A stretch of 64,000 bases of DNA from Promerops cafer (lineage: Eukaryota; Chordata; Aves; Passeriformes; Nectariniidae), in NCBI GenBank assembly GCA_013398275.1, contig VZSE01002350.1, positions 434,760 through 498,759 on the forward strand, read 5' to 3'. The notes under the pieces are model-generated. The model did no database searches. It had not been told where the DNA came from and saw nothing but the letters and a program-made list of their open reading frames with translations. This document shows positions 1 to 14,300 of this stretch, one piece after another. The translations under genes and the position numbers were made by a program. Numbering within the stretch: the first letter of the stretch is position 1; the number at the start of each line of letters is the position of its first letter.

Positions 1-195
1 CCTGGTACCCTAGGAAATCAGGGTTTGCCAGCTCAAACCTCTCAGATGATTGCAGCTGCCATGGTAACAGATGAGGAGGAGGCAGTAGCTTCTGAAGGTA
101 ATTAGGTTCCAAACCATGGAAGACTCTGTAGATCAAAAATACTGCTTTAGGCCTCCCTGGGTACCAATTGGTAGCTGTGGCCAGCTATAAAACAC
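1..195 (+). repeat. Probable ancient dispersed-repeat fragment
   Basis: The segment contains an ordered set of phrases that I associate with an old sauropsid interspersed repeat: TGCCATGGTAACAGATGAGG, then GGTAATTAGGTTCCAAACCA, then GACTCTGTAGATCAAAAATA, then GGTACCAATTGGTAGCTGTG. I cannot name the family with confidence. The left end is cut by the window edge. The right end is set near CCAGCTATAAAACA, after which a short AAAT run begins (207-221). Confidence 0.4.
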
Positions 196-3100
196 CTCAC
201 TTAAAATAAATAAATAAATAGATGGTTGTATTGTGCTGTGGCTGTTGGGTTTTGGTTGCTGTTAGCATGTGACTCCAGCGCATTGCCATTTGGGAAAATC
301 CAGACTTGAGCTGAGAAAGCAACGTGCAACCAGCAGCCCCTGTGGCCAAAGGGAAAGGCCTCCTTGATGTGGGCATGCTGAAGGAATTCATCTTTACTGT
401 CCTCTAAGTTTCAGTTTCTCCGGGTATTTTGTTTCTTTCCAGTTCCTGCCCTGACCCCAGCCTTAACTGACAAAGAGAAGACACAGGATAATCTCTTGGG
501 TAAATCATATCTTGAGTGGCCTCAGAATATCTGAACACATGATGTGCTGAAAACCATGCAGGAAAAACCCATTACTTTAGTAGTGTGAAAATGGCCACCT
601 CCAGCATGTCAGAGGGAAGGAACTGGCCAGCCCATGGCAGCCTTTCACATGTAGCTTTTGCCAGTGGGAGAAGACCTGTGTGAAACATACTCCTGTCATC
701 TGTTTTTCTTCTGGGCATTTGAGGCTTGTTGAGAGCAGCAGCTCAATTGTTAACGTGGGAGGAAGGGTTGAGCAAGGATGGATGTGTTGCTGGCAGCAGA
801 GTCCTGGAACCACAAGAAGGGCGCTCAGGGAAGATGCAGCTTTAGGCTCTTGGGTGTTGTTCTCTGCTTTTGCCGAAACAGGTTTTGTACCATGCAAGCA
901 TTTTCCAAAGTGCCCAAAGAGCATAGTTTAAAGCCAGGCATCTGCATGCTTCCTGTGGCACCTCATGTCCATTACCTAAATAGCTGAAGTGGTAAACATC
1001 AAAGATGCTTTTGCTCAGTCTTCCTGCATCTTCTGAATGTGGCAGTCATGTGAGGCTGTTGCAGGAATTGGCCTTCAGATGCTTCGTCTTCTTGTCACGA
1101 GGCTTAAATCTATGCAAAGCATTGCAAGATAGTCCATAATGTTTGTTCAGGCTAAGTGGGCTTATATGATCTTAAAATAACAAAGCAAAAATTTCTTTTT
1201 ATTAGACAGATGTGTGCACACTGCTTCTCTGGTTGGTTTTCTGGTTAGGAATAATGTCTGAAGGGCTGTGAGGTAAGATGGCTTTGAAGTAATGCATCTA
1301 TATCACTTTCTTTTGCTTCTTTCTTTCTTCATGTACAAAAGAGCTCAGTTAGTCTGTGCCTGAGGTCGAAATTGGGTTTATACACAGGGGATTGTCTATT
1401 CTCTAGGACATTTCAAAGCTTTCATTCAGCACATTTTTGACTGCGTCGTTTGTGGAATCTTTGGAGCTTGAACTCCATATTCCGTTCCAAGACGAGTAAA
1501 ACCAGCACTGGCTTATACCACACCCTCTGTATGCCTGGGATTTCTGTGCCTCTCTGCAGGGCTGGAAGCGCTCCCTGCAGACCTCCCTCACCTTTGCACG
1601 CTTGCAATTTGGCATCCACGGCGTGGCTTTGCATTTTGTGTGATCACTCTGCTGATAACAAGTGCAAACAGGCAAAAGATGTCCATTAGACACAAACCAT
1701 TTCCTTGCCAGCATCAAAAATATGGACTGACACAGGCAATGTTCCTGGATGATCAGTTCAATGTGGTCCTTAAATTTACGTGTGCTTTTGTTAGAGGGAT
1801 AAACTGAAGTTTATTTCAACCTCTTTGGGAAAAAGAGGGAAGGAATGACAGTTACTGGAAGCGGTGACCCAAGAACAGGTTTTGCTGCCCATTGTAATTC
1901 AAGAGAAGGATTTTATGTATCAGTAAGTGGAGTGCATAAGAAATGCCAGGCCACATTTGTGATGTAAAGAAAGGGCAGGATATGGAATTTGATTAGAGCC
2001 ATCTTCTATGCATTATGTATAAGATAATACATTGGTGTCAGTTATATTGAGCAGAAGCCTTAATTCAGCTTGAGTCCTGCTGACATCGTAAACTGGGAGA
2101 CAGGGAGTGGTTTATGGGCAGTAGTGGAGTCTCCAGACTGAATTATGGCCTCAGCATTCAGTGTGTTACCGAGAGTTGCAGTCGGTAGCAGGCAGTATAT
2201 TACATGCTTTTACCCAGAGTAGGGCTGGTGACAAGGAAGGGAAAAACTTTATCACAGAGACTCTGTGAGAAATGGAAGACTGAGTTATGGGCAAGACAAC
2301 AATAGAGAACTATAAAGCTAATGCAAGAGAAGGGAGGATTTCGAGCTGGCCAGAAAGAAAGATGCCAGAATGGGAATAGAGTTTCCCCACACAGTCACTG
2401 GTTTGCCCCTGTGCCCAGTCTTGCCTCCCTCAGGGCAGGATGTGGCATCCCATAGTGGGCAGGGACTATCTCTGCCACTCCCATGCCTTTTTTTGTTCTT
2501 GATCCCTCATAGTTAGAGATGGCCTTTCACCCCAGTGCCCAAGATTTTTAGTATCCTTTCTAGATTTTCAGCCATAATTGTAATTGTGTATTTTTGCTGT
2601 CTCTATAAATGGTTAAATCCTTTCCGAGTCTCATTAAGTCCCTGGTCATGGTGACTTCTAGGAGCTCTAAGTCCAGCAGGATAATAGCTTACTGTGTCAA
2701 AAATTAATGTTAGGTCTTAATTTCCTTGCTATCCTTCCTCAGTGTGGAGACAGAGGCATCCAAGCTACTTTTCCATTTCTGTTCCTTAGCTTGTATTCAT
2801 TTGTCATATGGCTTCTAACCTTTCTGTTCTCCAAGGGAGAACGTGATGGTCTTTCAAGTATTTCTTCTTATGGGAGTTGTTATGGATTTTTGTTACAAGT
2901 GTGTGAAGGTTCTTGTTGTTCTCCCTGAATACCCTTCATTTTTAAGCAAACCCAAAAGGACAGAAGAGGGAGAAAAAAATTTGTGTTAAATTTGAGAGTT
3001 TGAGGTCATTTCTCTCTGTAAAGCCTGCTTCCGCTCTTCCTTTTCCCAAGTGGCTTTGAATTACACAAAATGTCCCTTTTGACTCAAGTATTGCACCCAC

Positions 3101-6100
3101 ACAAACACAATTGCATCCTTCCCCAAAAGGCCTGCTCTGCTCCTGATAAATTATTAGTTCTTTTGGTTGCTTGGAACAGATTGTTCCACTGAAATGATTA
3201 CCTTGATGCCAGCTAGTACCGATGGAAAGTCTGGTCCTTGATACTAGCAAATGTGTGGAGTAAAATATCAGTGTCTGTTAGGTTGGAGGGAGCAAGGTTA
3301 GTTCTGGAAAAAGTATAGTACTTGTTACAGGCATCCAGGGTCTTAGTCACACACAGTGGAGCACTATAACCTTGTCACAGTTGTTGGTGGACTGGAAGTG
3401 TGCTCAAGTGGGTATCTTAAGTGGTTTTCCCATGGGTCATGGAAAATTTCCTGTACAAATACAGATGAGTCATTGTCATCATTGATATTTCAGGGGACAA
3501 AGAAGACATCTTTAAAAAACCCCAGGCCTGCCTATGTCAGAAGTATACCTCGACATCCTTATTAATTATTGGCTAGGTTGCTGACAGCTGAAGACAGGCA
3601 TCTAATATCCAAGACACCTGAAAGAAATCCCGAACCCCTTACTGATACATACACACAAAGAATATAGGTCACCTTCAGTGCAGTGGATTAGTTGGAGCTC
3701 TGAAGAATCAATTTCGTTTGATTAGCTGCACTTGTAGCTAGATGGAAAGAGTTAAAGCCAGGCACCAAACAATGCAGAGTAATGCCTGTTGTGGTGGACA
3801 GGCAATTCTCTGCAATCCAGAGAACACTTTGGTGTAGCCATGCCTGTGACAGGAGCTGTCTGAAGTCAGCATGGAGGTAGAAGCCTTCCAGGAAATCTCC
3901 TCAGAGAGAGAGAGGTCTCTCCTCATTTTTGTGGCCTGGATGGCATCCAGATGGTAAAAGCACCCAGTGGTTCACCTCACCAAATCACTGGAAGTCAAGG
4001 GGACCTAAGGGCAACTCACCCACCACCTGCTTTGCTGCAAACCACATGGGTTGGTGAGCCAAGCATCGTAATCACTACTTCCCCCATGTCTGTTGATTGT
4101 GGGGGGAAGCCTGCTATGCCCAGAGGTGGCTGAAGGGATACTGAAGTTGTAAACACTTGACAGTTACTTAAAAACCAAAAGTATTCTATAAAATAAAGGG
4201 AGAGAAAGATGGAGGTTTTGTTGTATAGTGCTTAAAAGGCACTTGGTTGCATCAGCTAACAGATTCAATGCCAGCTGACACAGTGTGCCCCAAAGATGTT
4301 TTTTTATCAGGAAACTTTGGTTTGGTGTAGAAACCTCCTATACATAAAGTATCCTTCAGAATGACCCATGTATTTGTGCTAGTACTGACAATGAAATAAA
4401 TTCCTTTATTTCTTTCTCCATAGCTTAAATTTTAAAGGTTTAAAAACACTTAAAAGCACCCATTGTAGCCAGGAGCCTGACTCCCACTGAACTGGCAAGA
4501 GTCCTGAGGTCTCAGTGTCCAGAAATTTCTTTTCAAAATGGAAGTTCACTCTTAAATGGCTCTAGTGCCTTTTAATATTTTGCTCATGATCTAATTTGGA
4601 TCTTAAATATACCAATTTCGAAACAGCCTGCCTGACATCAAGCCATGAGTTTTTAAACTCGTATGGTTTAATAAGATTAACTTGCTGCAGTTCTGATACA
4701 GTCTTCAGTGAAAGCTTATTCAAATTAAGAATCAGTCAGAGGGGAAGTAGCCTCAAGCATAAAGTAGGAGTGAGGTGGTGCCAAAAATCAGGGCTCCGAG
4801 AGGCTTTGTTGTCTCAGCCTTCACTGAGAGCAGAAACCTTTCCTGCCAAATTAAGACACTAATAGGAGGGGAGGGGGAAAAACCATAATTAAGATATTAA
4901 AACCCAATATTCCCTTTTTCACCTGTCATCTTTGGAGGTGTACACAAATAAGCACCCATAGAAATGGATACATAGTTCAATTTTTTTTTAATTTTTGAGA
5001 CTCCAGAATATGTATTAAAATATGTGGGAACTCTCATACACGTCTCATTGAATTATGGAGAATAATTCACAAAGTACAGCAGGGCCACTAAAATTAATGA
5101 ATAAATAAGTGAATTTGAAGAGTATACCTGCCAAATCTGTGTTCTGGGGCTCTTCTGCATAAAATAATTAATTCATGTGTTTTAATCACGTTAGTTTCTT
5201 CCAGTGTTTCCTTGCATTTCAGCAGCAGAGTATCCCCAGCATGAATTTACTTTGCTCAGTGTTGGTAGGGGAAATCCTGATTGTGTAACTAACCCAAGGT
5301 TACATATTAATCCCCTTCCTCCCAGGGGGACCCTGGAGTTTGGGGAATACTGCGCAATTTCCAAATGTGCACCATATTGATAACATGTATATGGAATCGG
5401 GGCCCTTCTGGTTCTGATTTGAATTCTGAGCATGTTGAGCATTTTTTCTTCTTCCGTAAAGAGGAAAAACTCTCAGCAAAGTTTCCATGCATAATTTCAT
5501 TCCACTGTTTCAGCAGGAATAATGCAGCTGTGAAAGAGGAATGTGAAATCAAGAGCATACCACTTTTTGAATATCACAAATTTTATTAGGGGCCTTACAG
5601 GAAGGAGGAAATCTGTAGGACAGATTGGTCACAGTCCAGTGTTGCTCAGCAAGAAGAGAAACAAAGCTGCAGTGCCTGTGGTGCTAATTTAAAGTTGTGT
5701 TTAGCATTGGCTACAGGAATGGCTGAAGGGCTTAGCTGTGAGTAAGAGGCCCTGAAGTAAACACTGGGTAATCTTGAAATTCCTGTGCTGCAAGAGGAGC
5801 CATCATCAGTTGGTGGTGGTCCATGGGAGGGCTTAACTAGAACAAAATCATACAAAAGTGTGTTGACCACATGGGAAAATAAAAAAAAAAAAAAATTAAA
5901 ACACTGAGATTTGCAGGGGTATGTCTTTTGTAAGGGTGATGAAAACATGCCTGTCCTGTCTTCTGTGGCTTTCAAAAATACACTGAAAATAAAGGTGATG
6001 GCGTGCTGGAGTTGGCTGCCATGTGGCATAGCTTGGTTGTCTTTATCTGGGTAAAGCTATTGCAGTAATGGTTAACTTGCAAAAGAAAGAGTAGCCAGAA

Positions 6101-9100
6101 CATTTTCTTTCTAGAGAAGTGTACAAAACCTAGTTTGGTTACATGAAGTATTTCTCTATGCTTCCTTCCCTCTCCCAGATGGCTATTGGCAAAATAGACA
6201 GGATACAGTATGATGTTTTAAGTATATGCATTTCTTTAACGTGCAACATTTGGCATGTTTGTATATACATCTAGAGTGACTGCATATATGTAGAGGGGGA
6301 TGTACATATGAGAAAGTACAGCAACATGTGCACAGAAAAATAGCAAATGACAGCCTTTTTTGAAGAGAAAACAGCACAATTCTTGCCTTGCACTTGCACA
6401 AAGAGCAGAACTGATTTAATATCAAGAAGGAAGCAGAAGCAACACACAGTCTCTTCAGAGTTGATACCAGGAGCAACATCCACAAGACCCCAAAGGTATT
6501 GCAGCAGACTAGCAAATCTAAATTGTATTATGATGTAGATGTTGGTCATTTGGGTTTCTTCAAAACCGCAAAGAAAGCAAGAAAGTTGTGCTGCCCTGGA
6601 TATCTGTTAAGCCTATGCTTCTATACCACATATAATGCTGAAAAACTGGGGTCTTTATGTCTCACACAGGTGTCATGACTTTCAGCTTGGCACCTCCAAA
6701 CTTTTATGACTGCTAATCAATGAACTCACACTGTGACTGTATATCCCACTTTTGCCCACTGTGTATAAGATCATAGCAGGCAAATGGGGTCCAAGGCAGC
6801 TGGCTTCATAACATACCCAAGAATTTAGCTTTTGACTTCCAGCTGCTTAAATTTTTCCTTCTTACCCAAGCTTTTCATTTGATTATCATCTGATTATCAT
6901 CTCATTATTCAGCATCAGAGATAGCTGTAACTCTTGCTTTAACACTTTCCATTTTCTCCTGGCTTTACTTTCTGATGGGCTTTCTCTTTCTTCCTAGGCG
7001 CTTCTCAGCGTCCTTTTGGTCCCAGGTGATCACTGTGTTTTCCCTGTGAAAACCGTGCTATTGTTGCTTATTTCTAAGTAATCCTTATGTCCCTTTTTTC
7101 AAGATGTGGTTACAGGGACTGTTTTTAGGCTGTGTGGAGGTGTAGGTCCTGTACTGTCCTAGGGTGAAGTCAGAGTGCCCTGATTTGGAGGTGCTCAGGA
7201 TCTGCTGTGTTCCAAACAGCCTTTGTGTGGCTGCAGCAGCCAAGTGCCTCTCATGGGGACTGCACCCCCAGGAGGGCAGTTCCTATTGGCAGTGTCTTCC
7301 TACTGCCAGCATTATGTGGGGAAGCAGGTGGGTAGGTAACAGGCTCTTTGTTTGTCCTCTTTTGGCACTGAAGAGGCAATCTGTCTTTTGCTGGGGAGTG
7401 TCATATAGCTGGGATTTCTTTGATGTTGCACAGCTAGCTGGTATGGAATTAAGTTAATATTTTACAGTGCTTTTGTTCTGTGACTGTGTACAGCCCCTTC
7501 AGTCTTCCCAGCTCCTAATGAGGTGAGTCCCCTGACTTCTGCTGGTCTGTGCATGTGGCTCTGCCAGTGCTAGCAGATCAATCTGTGTTTGTATTCCTGG
7601 CCTGGAGCTGTGCTATGAGACGGCAGCAGCCCTGAGTGTGGAGACTTCTGCTGCCATTTCAGCTCAGCTTTGAGTGATCATGCTTTGCTGAGGCTCTGAG
7701 TAACCTGAGATGGAGTGCAAGGCAACGTGAGCAGCAGAGCAGGGTGAAAAGTACAGGACTGCATGCACTGGAAGCAACCCCAGATTTGTTTGGAGCCTGG
7801 GTGTGATCAGTGATGTTTCTAACAGTGTTTTTGAAGCATGAAGAGCCTGATTCTGGAGGGTCTGGGGTAATGCAGAGCACTGTTGAGATTTAGTAGCTCA
7901 GTTCAACTGAGAACATTTCCTGAATCACGGTGGTCATCTTTGCAAGCAAATGTTAGCAGGATCCAGGCTATCACTTCTGCAAGTCCCCTGCTGCAGCTTT
8001 CAGGAGGCCGCAGAAAGGGCAGAGAAGGAAGAGGAATGTACTGGGCTGTGGGGAGGATGAGGAGCGTTATGTAGTGAAACCTTAATTTGAGGAATTGCCT
8101 TTCTCCATCACGTAGTAAATTCATTAGGCGTGTAGAGTGAGGAAGTTGATTTATGGCTATTAACTATATTGAATTGACAAAAGTAGCTTCTTGAAATTTA
8201 GTAGCCAAAATTAAGGCCTCTCAGGCATTAACAGATTAGACTGCTTAAAACAATTTAATTATTTATCCTGTGCAAATGGGATAGGATATTTCTAGAGTGA
8301 TGCCTGTACTGCTTTAGACATATTTTTGTGAACTTGTGATTAAAGGTCTATTTGTAAATCCTGCTAATTGACTATTGGCATAGAGTGGTGGAGGAGAGGA
8401 TGGACCTTGGCTGAGACTTAATAATTTTTCATTTTGGTGATTTAATGAAAAAATAAAAAAGAGAAAGAAGATACCAGTCTGGTTTGAGCTAATACTCTCT
8501 TCTTCTGTCTTCTTCTCCTTCCCATGAACTCTGTCAGCATCTGTTCATATAGGAGTTAAAGGAGCAAAAAGGGAGGCTATTAATAGCACACTATGTCTGT
8601 GTTAAAACACAGTATTATGCATACATACTGCTATTTTTATTGCTGAAGTATGCGGATTAGGTGAGGTCCCATCATGATAGCATCTGCATATACATAATTC
8701 CCCACCTGGAGACCTTAAAATATCAGTGCACTTTTTTTTTTTGGTGAGTGATCATGGCACACAGTCATATCATCTCCAAAGGAAATGACTGTGCTGTAAG
8801 TGGCTCGTCCTTAAGTGGTATCCTACCCAGAAAGAGAAGGAAATAATTAAGATGACATGAATTATGTAGAACAGACTTGAATAAAGAGTGACAGAAGGGC
8901 TGGCTTTGACAGCTGGATGTTAAATGAAATTTGTTTCTGTTGTTATAGATGCATAGCTTGTTTTTAAATGTATAATTTATTTAGATTTATTTAAGGGGTA
9001 GAGGAAAGTAACAAGAAATCCCTGATGCGGAGAATTGAAATAATGAGTTGTTATACAAACATAAATAGTCATTACAAAATATTTTATTTGTCTATTTTTG

Positions 9101-11357
9101 CTGTATTTATAAGGGCATTTTAAGACTCCTTGAGTCTGCATTTTACATGCATGCAAATACACGCTACATTTTACCCAGCAATCCTTACTGCGTGCTTAAT
9201 TGAGTTGATAGCAAAAAGACATGAATACTCCTGACTGCTTCAGCTTGGCTCTGGGGAGAGAATGAATTTTTCATCTTTTCCAAAAGAGAATTTATCCTGA
9301 ATGGCTGTGTTCTCAGATTGTGTTTTATTACTCATACCTCTAAGAAGACCGAAGCTGTAGGTGTGGGAAGGCTTTCTACTCTGAGCTGCAGGAACTTTAG
9401 CTGTGAAGTTGGAACATCTACAGAGAAGTACTTAATTGTGTTATAATTGGGGGTGTGAGTTGTGTGGATATAAGGGTAGGGGAGAAAGACTGTTTCCCCC
9501 CCAGAAAAGCTTTCAGATGGTTAGGTGGGGTAGAACTGATCCTCTGGTTAGGATGGTGTAATGCTTTATTGATGTGTCCAGCAACACTGCTGACTGAGGA
9601 TTTATAGAGGGGTGGGAGGAATGATTTCTTCTGGATTTGTTAGACCAGGTCACATAAGTACTCATTTGCTGTTTGCTCATGACTTTTCCACTTATGCTAT
9701 ATGCAAATATATGCTATTACTACAAATTTTAATTTTTGTCAAGACCTTCTTTTTCAAAATTCAAAGTGTTCAGCAGGCCATACTTATTTTATGGAGATTA
9801 AGCTGAAGGAGTGCTTAGGACTCAGTAGTCCTGAAGCAGGCAGTTATAGTAAAACCTGCCTTCAGAGGAAATTCTTGCCTCCTCTTCTCTGATTACTACT
9901 GTCCTGTTTCACCATATATAAAATTATGCATGTTTTTCTCCTTTTTTAAGGTTTGGGTTTTTTTTTTTTTGGTATGCTGATATTGTCTTAGGGCTTTTGG
10001 GCACCCTTGGGGAAAGTAGCAGAGGTTTCTTTTCTCCTAACCAGCAGCCTTGCCAGCTCTGTGCATTTGCTTTTCTCAGTGTGAACACCACCTGGGGTTT
10101 TTAAGGTTTATATGTCTGTTAAGTGTAGAAAGAGATCTCTTCCTCCCTGTCCATGGCATTTGCTTTTCCTGTGGGTTGTTTGGAATCAATTGATGTCACT
10201 GCTCTTTCTGCTTCTGCTGCTCCTGTTTGTTGCAGATGTATTTGATGCCTTTGATTGCTGCTGACAGCAGAATTCTCTGATAATCTGTATCTCTGGATGA
10301 TGGCTTAATTGCCTCTATGACACCCACAGTAATATGGTCAGGAATTTGTCACTTTGGTCTTGAAAAATCATACAATGTGCGGTTTGCTCACAGGTGTTTT
10401 GTGGCACTTAGGGAGAACTCAAAATTAAGCCTCTTCCTTTTCTACTTTTTGTATAGATTCCCAAAATTGCCTCTGAAGTTGCTCTTGCGTGGTGAGGTGG
10501 AGCTAGTTTAAAGTTTGGGAGGCACACAGGCAGCAGTTCTGGGGGACAGGCAGCAGAGGAGGGAGGGCAGCTTCCCACACCCTCCTCTCCTCATCCCAGT
10601 TCCACTCAGAAACATGCAATGTGTGGGTCATTGAATAATTCTCATTCTTTGTTGCCCTAAAATGAAAACTAGAGACCTATCAGGTCAGGAATTAAGTTGC
10701 ACTAGGGTAATTCATTGTTATGTACTTGTGTACCTCTGTTGCCTGCACTGGGTGACAGAACAAATGAGAATTTCAGCAGGGCAGCAGGAGCAGAGTTGTA
10801 TGGTTAAAGCCTCTGGCATTTCTTATGTTCCTACAATTTTTTCTTTTCTGCTTTCTCAGAAACAACCTGAAGAAAACAAATTTTCTCTCAGTTGAGGTGT
10901 GCAGTAGATACTGTTTTCTGAAACAAGAAGCAATGCCATTCAAAAAGTTCCTATGATTAAAAAGTTGATTACCTCTTTGTATGTCTGGATCTATACCTTG
11001 CTTTAGAGGATTGATTGACGTGCTAATACAGTGTGAGAATTATTCTTTAATCATTGTTTTCCTGATTATGTTATTCTTTGATGAAAACTGTTCTTTCAGC
11101 TTGTCAGGAGATAAATGCCACCTTGAGATCACAGCCCTGTGGGCAATTCTCACAGGGCTCAAGGGAAGACTGGGTTTCGAGCCTTGAAATGCAGAGAGTG
11201 TTGGCAGAGATTTTGTCCCCAGTGCCCTTTTTCCACAAGTCAGTGAGTTCATTTGGGAGAATCATGGATCCTTCCCGTGCCAGAGATGATGACTTTGTAC
11301 TAAGTGATCACAAAGTGCGGCATCAGTGGCCTTGAGAGCAGCAGCTCAGGAGTAGCA
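196..11357. other. Intronic DNA, no gene recognised
   Basis: Only short, unrelated open frames are present, all under about 130 codons, with no motif. The stretch holds a T11 run (8732-8742), a T13 run (9958-9970) and an A15 run (5881-5895). Somewhat GC-richer patches occur at 7160-7880 and 10500-10600. I recognised no transposon in it. Confidence 0.6.
6881..6902. repeat. 11-bp direct duplication
   Basis: GATTATCATCT is present twice head to tail, followed by the related CATTATTC. A short tandem duplication with no evident function. Confidence 0.9.
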
Positions 11358-11388
11358 CAGTGCAAGGGAGATCATCTCCCTTGCACTG
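11358..11388. repeat. 31-nt palindrome, 15-bp arms around one base
   Basis: CAGTGCAAGGGAGAT is followed by a single C at 11373 and then the exact reverse complement of the first arm. As RNA it would fold with a 13-bp stem and a 5-nt loop. Sequence outside the arms does not continue the pairing well, so a microRNA-length hairpin is not supported. Confidence 0.95.
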
Positions 11389-14300
11389 GAGATCCTTGGC
11401 TGGGCCCAGTGGATTCATCAAGGCAGCAGGAGAGTTTGGGCATCGTCATGGAAAGGAGGGTTACTGAGACCAAACTGGACAAGGAAGGCTGGGTGTGACA
11501 GGAATCTGCTGCACTGTGTGTGAAGTTGTAACTCATCCCTTTTCTCTATAATTTCCAGACACAAGGCTTTTGCCCTTATGATATGGCAAGTATTGAATAA
11601 AGTAAGGACAGGGCAATTCCTCCTCTGCAAGCCATTTTTATGTGTGCTTTGGATCAATAGAAAGAATGAAATGCTTGTTGGTGCAGAAATTCTGGGAAGA
11701 ATGTGTTGGGAGGACTGACACCATAGATAGTAGAGGAAAAAATTTGCCTCCTGGCTCTCTAGAAGCCAAAAGACACTGTGACTCTATGAATATAATAAGA
11801 ATAAAAAAAAAATGTACGGGCAGGTTCCATTCAGATTACTGAAGATGCCTTTTGTGTGCTGAATCAGTGTTTAGATCAGTGTTGTGAGTAGGGAGAAGTC
11901 CCCTGGATAACTGTTTGAAACGATTACTGCCAATAACTTCTTTTCCGGCTCTATTTTCTGCTTAGGTGTTGCTTGATGTGGAAATGGGTGCTATAGATTT
12001 ATTTTAGTATTAATTTTTATGGGAAAGGTTACCTGTGAACAGTAAATAAAATTATGTTTCCGTAGAAATACTAGAAAATTGGATGTTTGTGACATTCTTG
12101 TGTATTAAAATGCATGGTTACATCAATAGATGCCAAAGAAACATATTGGATAATCTGTAAAGTTCACATAGTATCCTTTTTACCAGCATTTAGAAGGTAA
12201 TGGGGAAGAATGACAGTGTCTATATTAGCAGAGTCTTAATTTTAATTAATTGTTGTGATTTTTCTGCACATAAAGACTTGCATCTGTGTTACATAGCTCT
12301 TTGGTCTGACAAGTAATTTCGCCTCTTAGAGAAATTTTGATTCAGAAAAGATACTGTAAGCACCTTTGAGAGAGAAGAAATGTGCATGAAAGCCTGATAA
12401 ACAACTGGATCATCTTGTACAGTGATGCATGGTTTGGTTTTGTTGTTTTGGAAGGTTTTTCTGGAGGTGAGGAAGTTGCTGCAGGTGCTGCCTGCTATGT
12501 ATTGTGTAGTAGCAAACTGAATTTAGAGAAGGATGAGAAAGCCAAGGCATGTAGCAGGCACAGCTTGGAAGCAGACAGGTTTGATCACTACAGAAGTGGG
12601 AGATACCAAGGATGGAAGGCTACAGCATGGCTGAGAGAGATTTTTAGGAAAGTATTTTAGAAGGGAACTTGGAGAGGTGATCTGAGTAAGAAGAGGAGGA
12701 AATCTTGTGGGTGAAGGCAGAAGCACTCACTGGTAAGGATGCAAACCTTGATGTGGATCATCAGGCATCTAACTCAGTGATACTCTGTGTCCTCTGGGGC
12801 ATGGAAGAAAATGGAGGCCGTCCCTTACTTCCATCACATCCCAAATTAGATTGTGCCCATGAGGGAGATGTAATTTAATTAACTCCAAGAACCTCAGCAT
12901 CGCCGAGACACTGGAGTGGCTTTGCAAGCATCCCCATGACTTCACTGTGCATTCGTTATCCCAGCCTGCTCTCCTGTCACGCCTCCTGCTTTCCAGTTGA
13001 TAAGAGCCTCTGCCTTTCCATTTGGTCTATTAAATGCTGTAAATTCTGCAACGAGGGGCAAAGCATTAAATTTCTCAAGCATGTCTGTGCGTCTTATCGT
13101 GGAACCAATTCCATGTTGCTAACAGTATTTGATTCATACTGAAGGAAAATTGATGACCTGAATCCTCCTCACATAAGAGCTTCATTGTTAACATCTCTTG
13201 TTCTCAGCCACCTCCCCATTTTTTTTTTATGCCTTCCCATTCAATTTATCAAGCATGCTTTCAGCAATCAAAGGCTAGAAAATCGCTTTCATTCTCGAGC
13301 AACATATTCTGTGTCATTTTATCAAGATGGGAAGCTCCTAATTCTCTGAAGAAAAGCTAAAGAAGTGGGAGCTGTAGCTTATCACTGTCTCCCATGTCAT
13401 GTTAATGGAGGATTGCAGCCAAGGTGACAACACAGCATTCCCAGTAAAAGAAAGCTCCCTCACATGCTCAAGGAGCTGTGGGTAAAATAACCTTTCTCAT
13501 TGCATCAGTGTTCGCTGCTGAAACACACGGCCTCAGCTCTGGTATGTGGCAAACTGCTTGGGGAGGAGGCTTTGAAATACCTGACCTGGGAGATGTAGAA
13601 GGCCTGTGTGTGGATTTAAAAGAATAAGGAATATCAAGGGAGTTGCTTGATGAAAGAAAATAGGCAATTAAAACTGGTCAGGCAGCATCAACACGAGCTC
13701 AAATAACCTCCTGCTTTACAGAGGGCAGAATCTCAGGTGGATTTTGTAGCCAGAGTTGTCAGGCTCTTTGTGGTCAGGCTGCTCTCACCACTACTACTTA
13801 CCATGTTTTGTTCATGCTTTTAAGATTAATCCTAACTTTTTTCTATTGCATAATACACCTGATATTAGTCCCCTGTTTATGGAAACTCAGAAATGGGTTT
13901 AGCAGATTTAGGAAAATACAGGAGTAGTTAAGGATGCAGTTAGCTGTGGAATGGACCCAGACATAATTTTACTGTGTGTTCAAGACATGTCTCTAAGGCT
14001 TTTTTGATGGTGTTCTTTCTTAAATGAGGCTGATGTATGGATAACCCAATTAAACCCAACCTTTTTTTGCTGTGGGCTTATAGTGACAAAGCATATGACT
14101 CTAGTGTTTTGACAGATTTGGCAATTACAGTTTCTGTGCACCTGGCAGGTCTGCCTGCTGTATGGCCACTGTAGTGCACAACCGGAAAAGGTGAGATGGT
14201 GACTGATGTCAACACAGTTATGGTAGTAAAAGAGGGGAAAAGTAAGAAGGATGAAAGGAAAAATAAGTTTTTCACTGTCTAATTTAAATAACCTTTGGTT

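Noticed and set aside
11640..11815. Possible CR1 3' end (GACTCTATGAATATAATAAG)
   Set aside because: Only the short CTATGA-like phrase fits. The preceding sequence does not follow a CR1 3' end.
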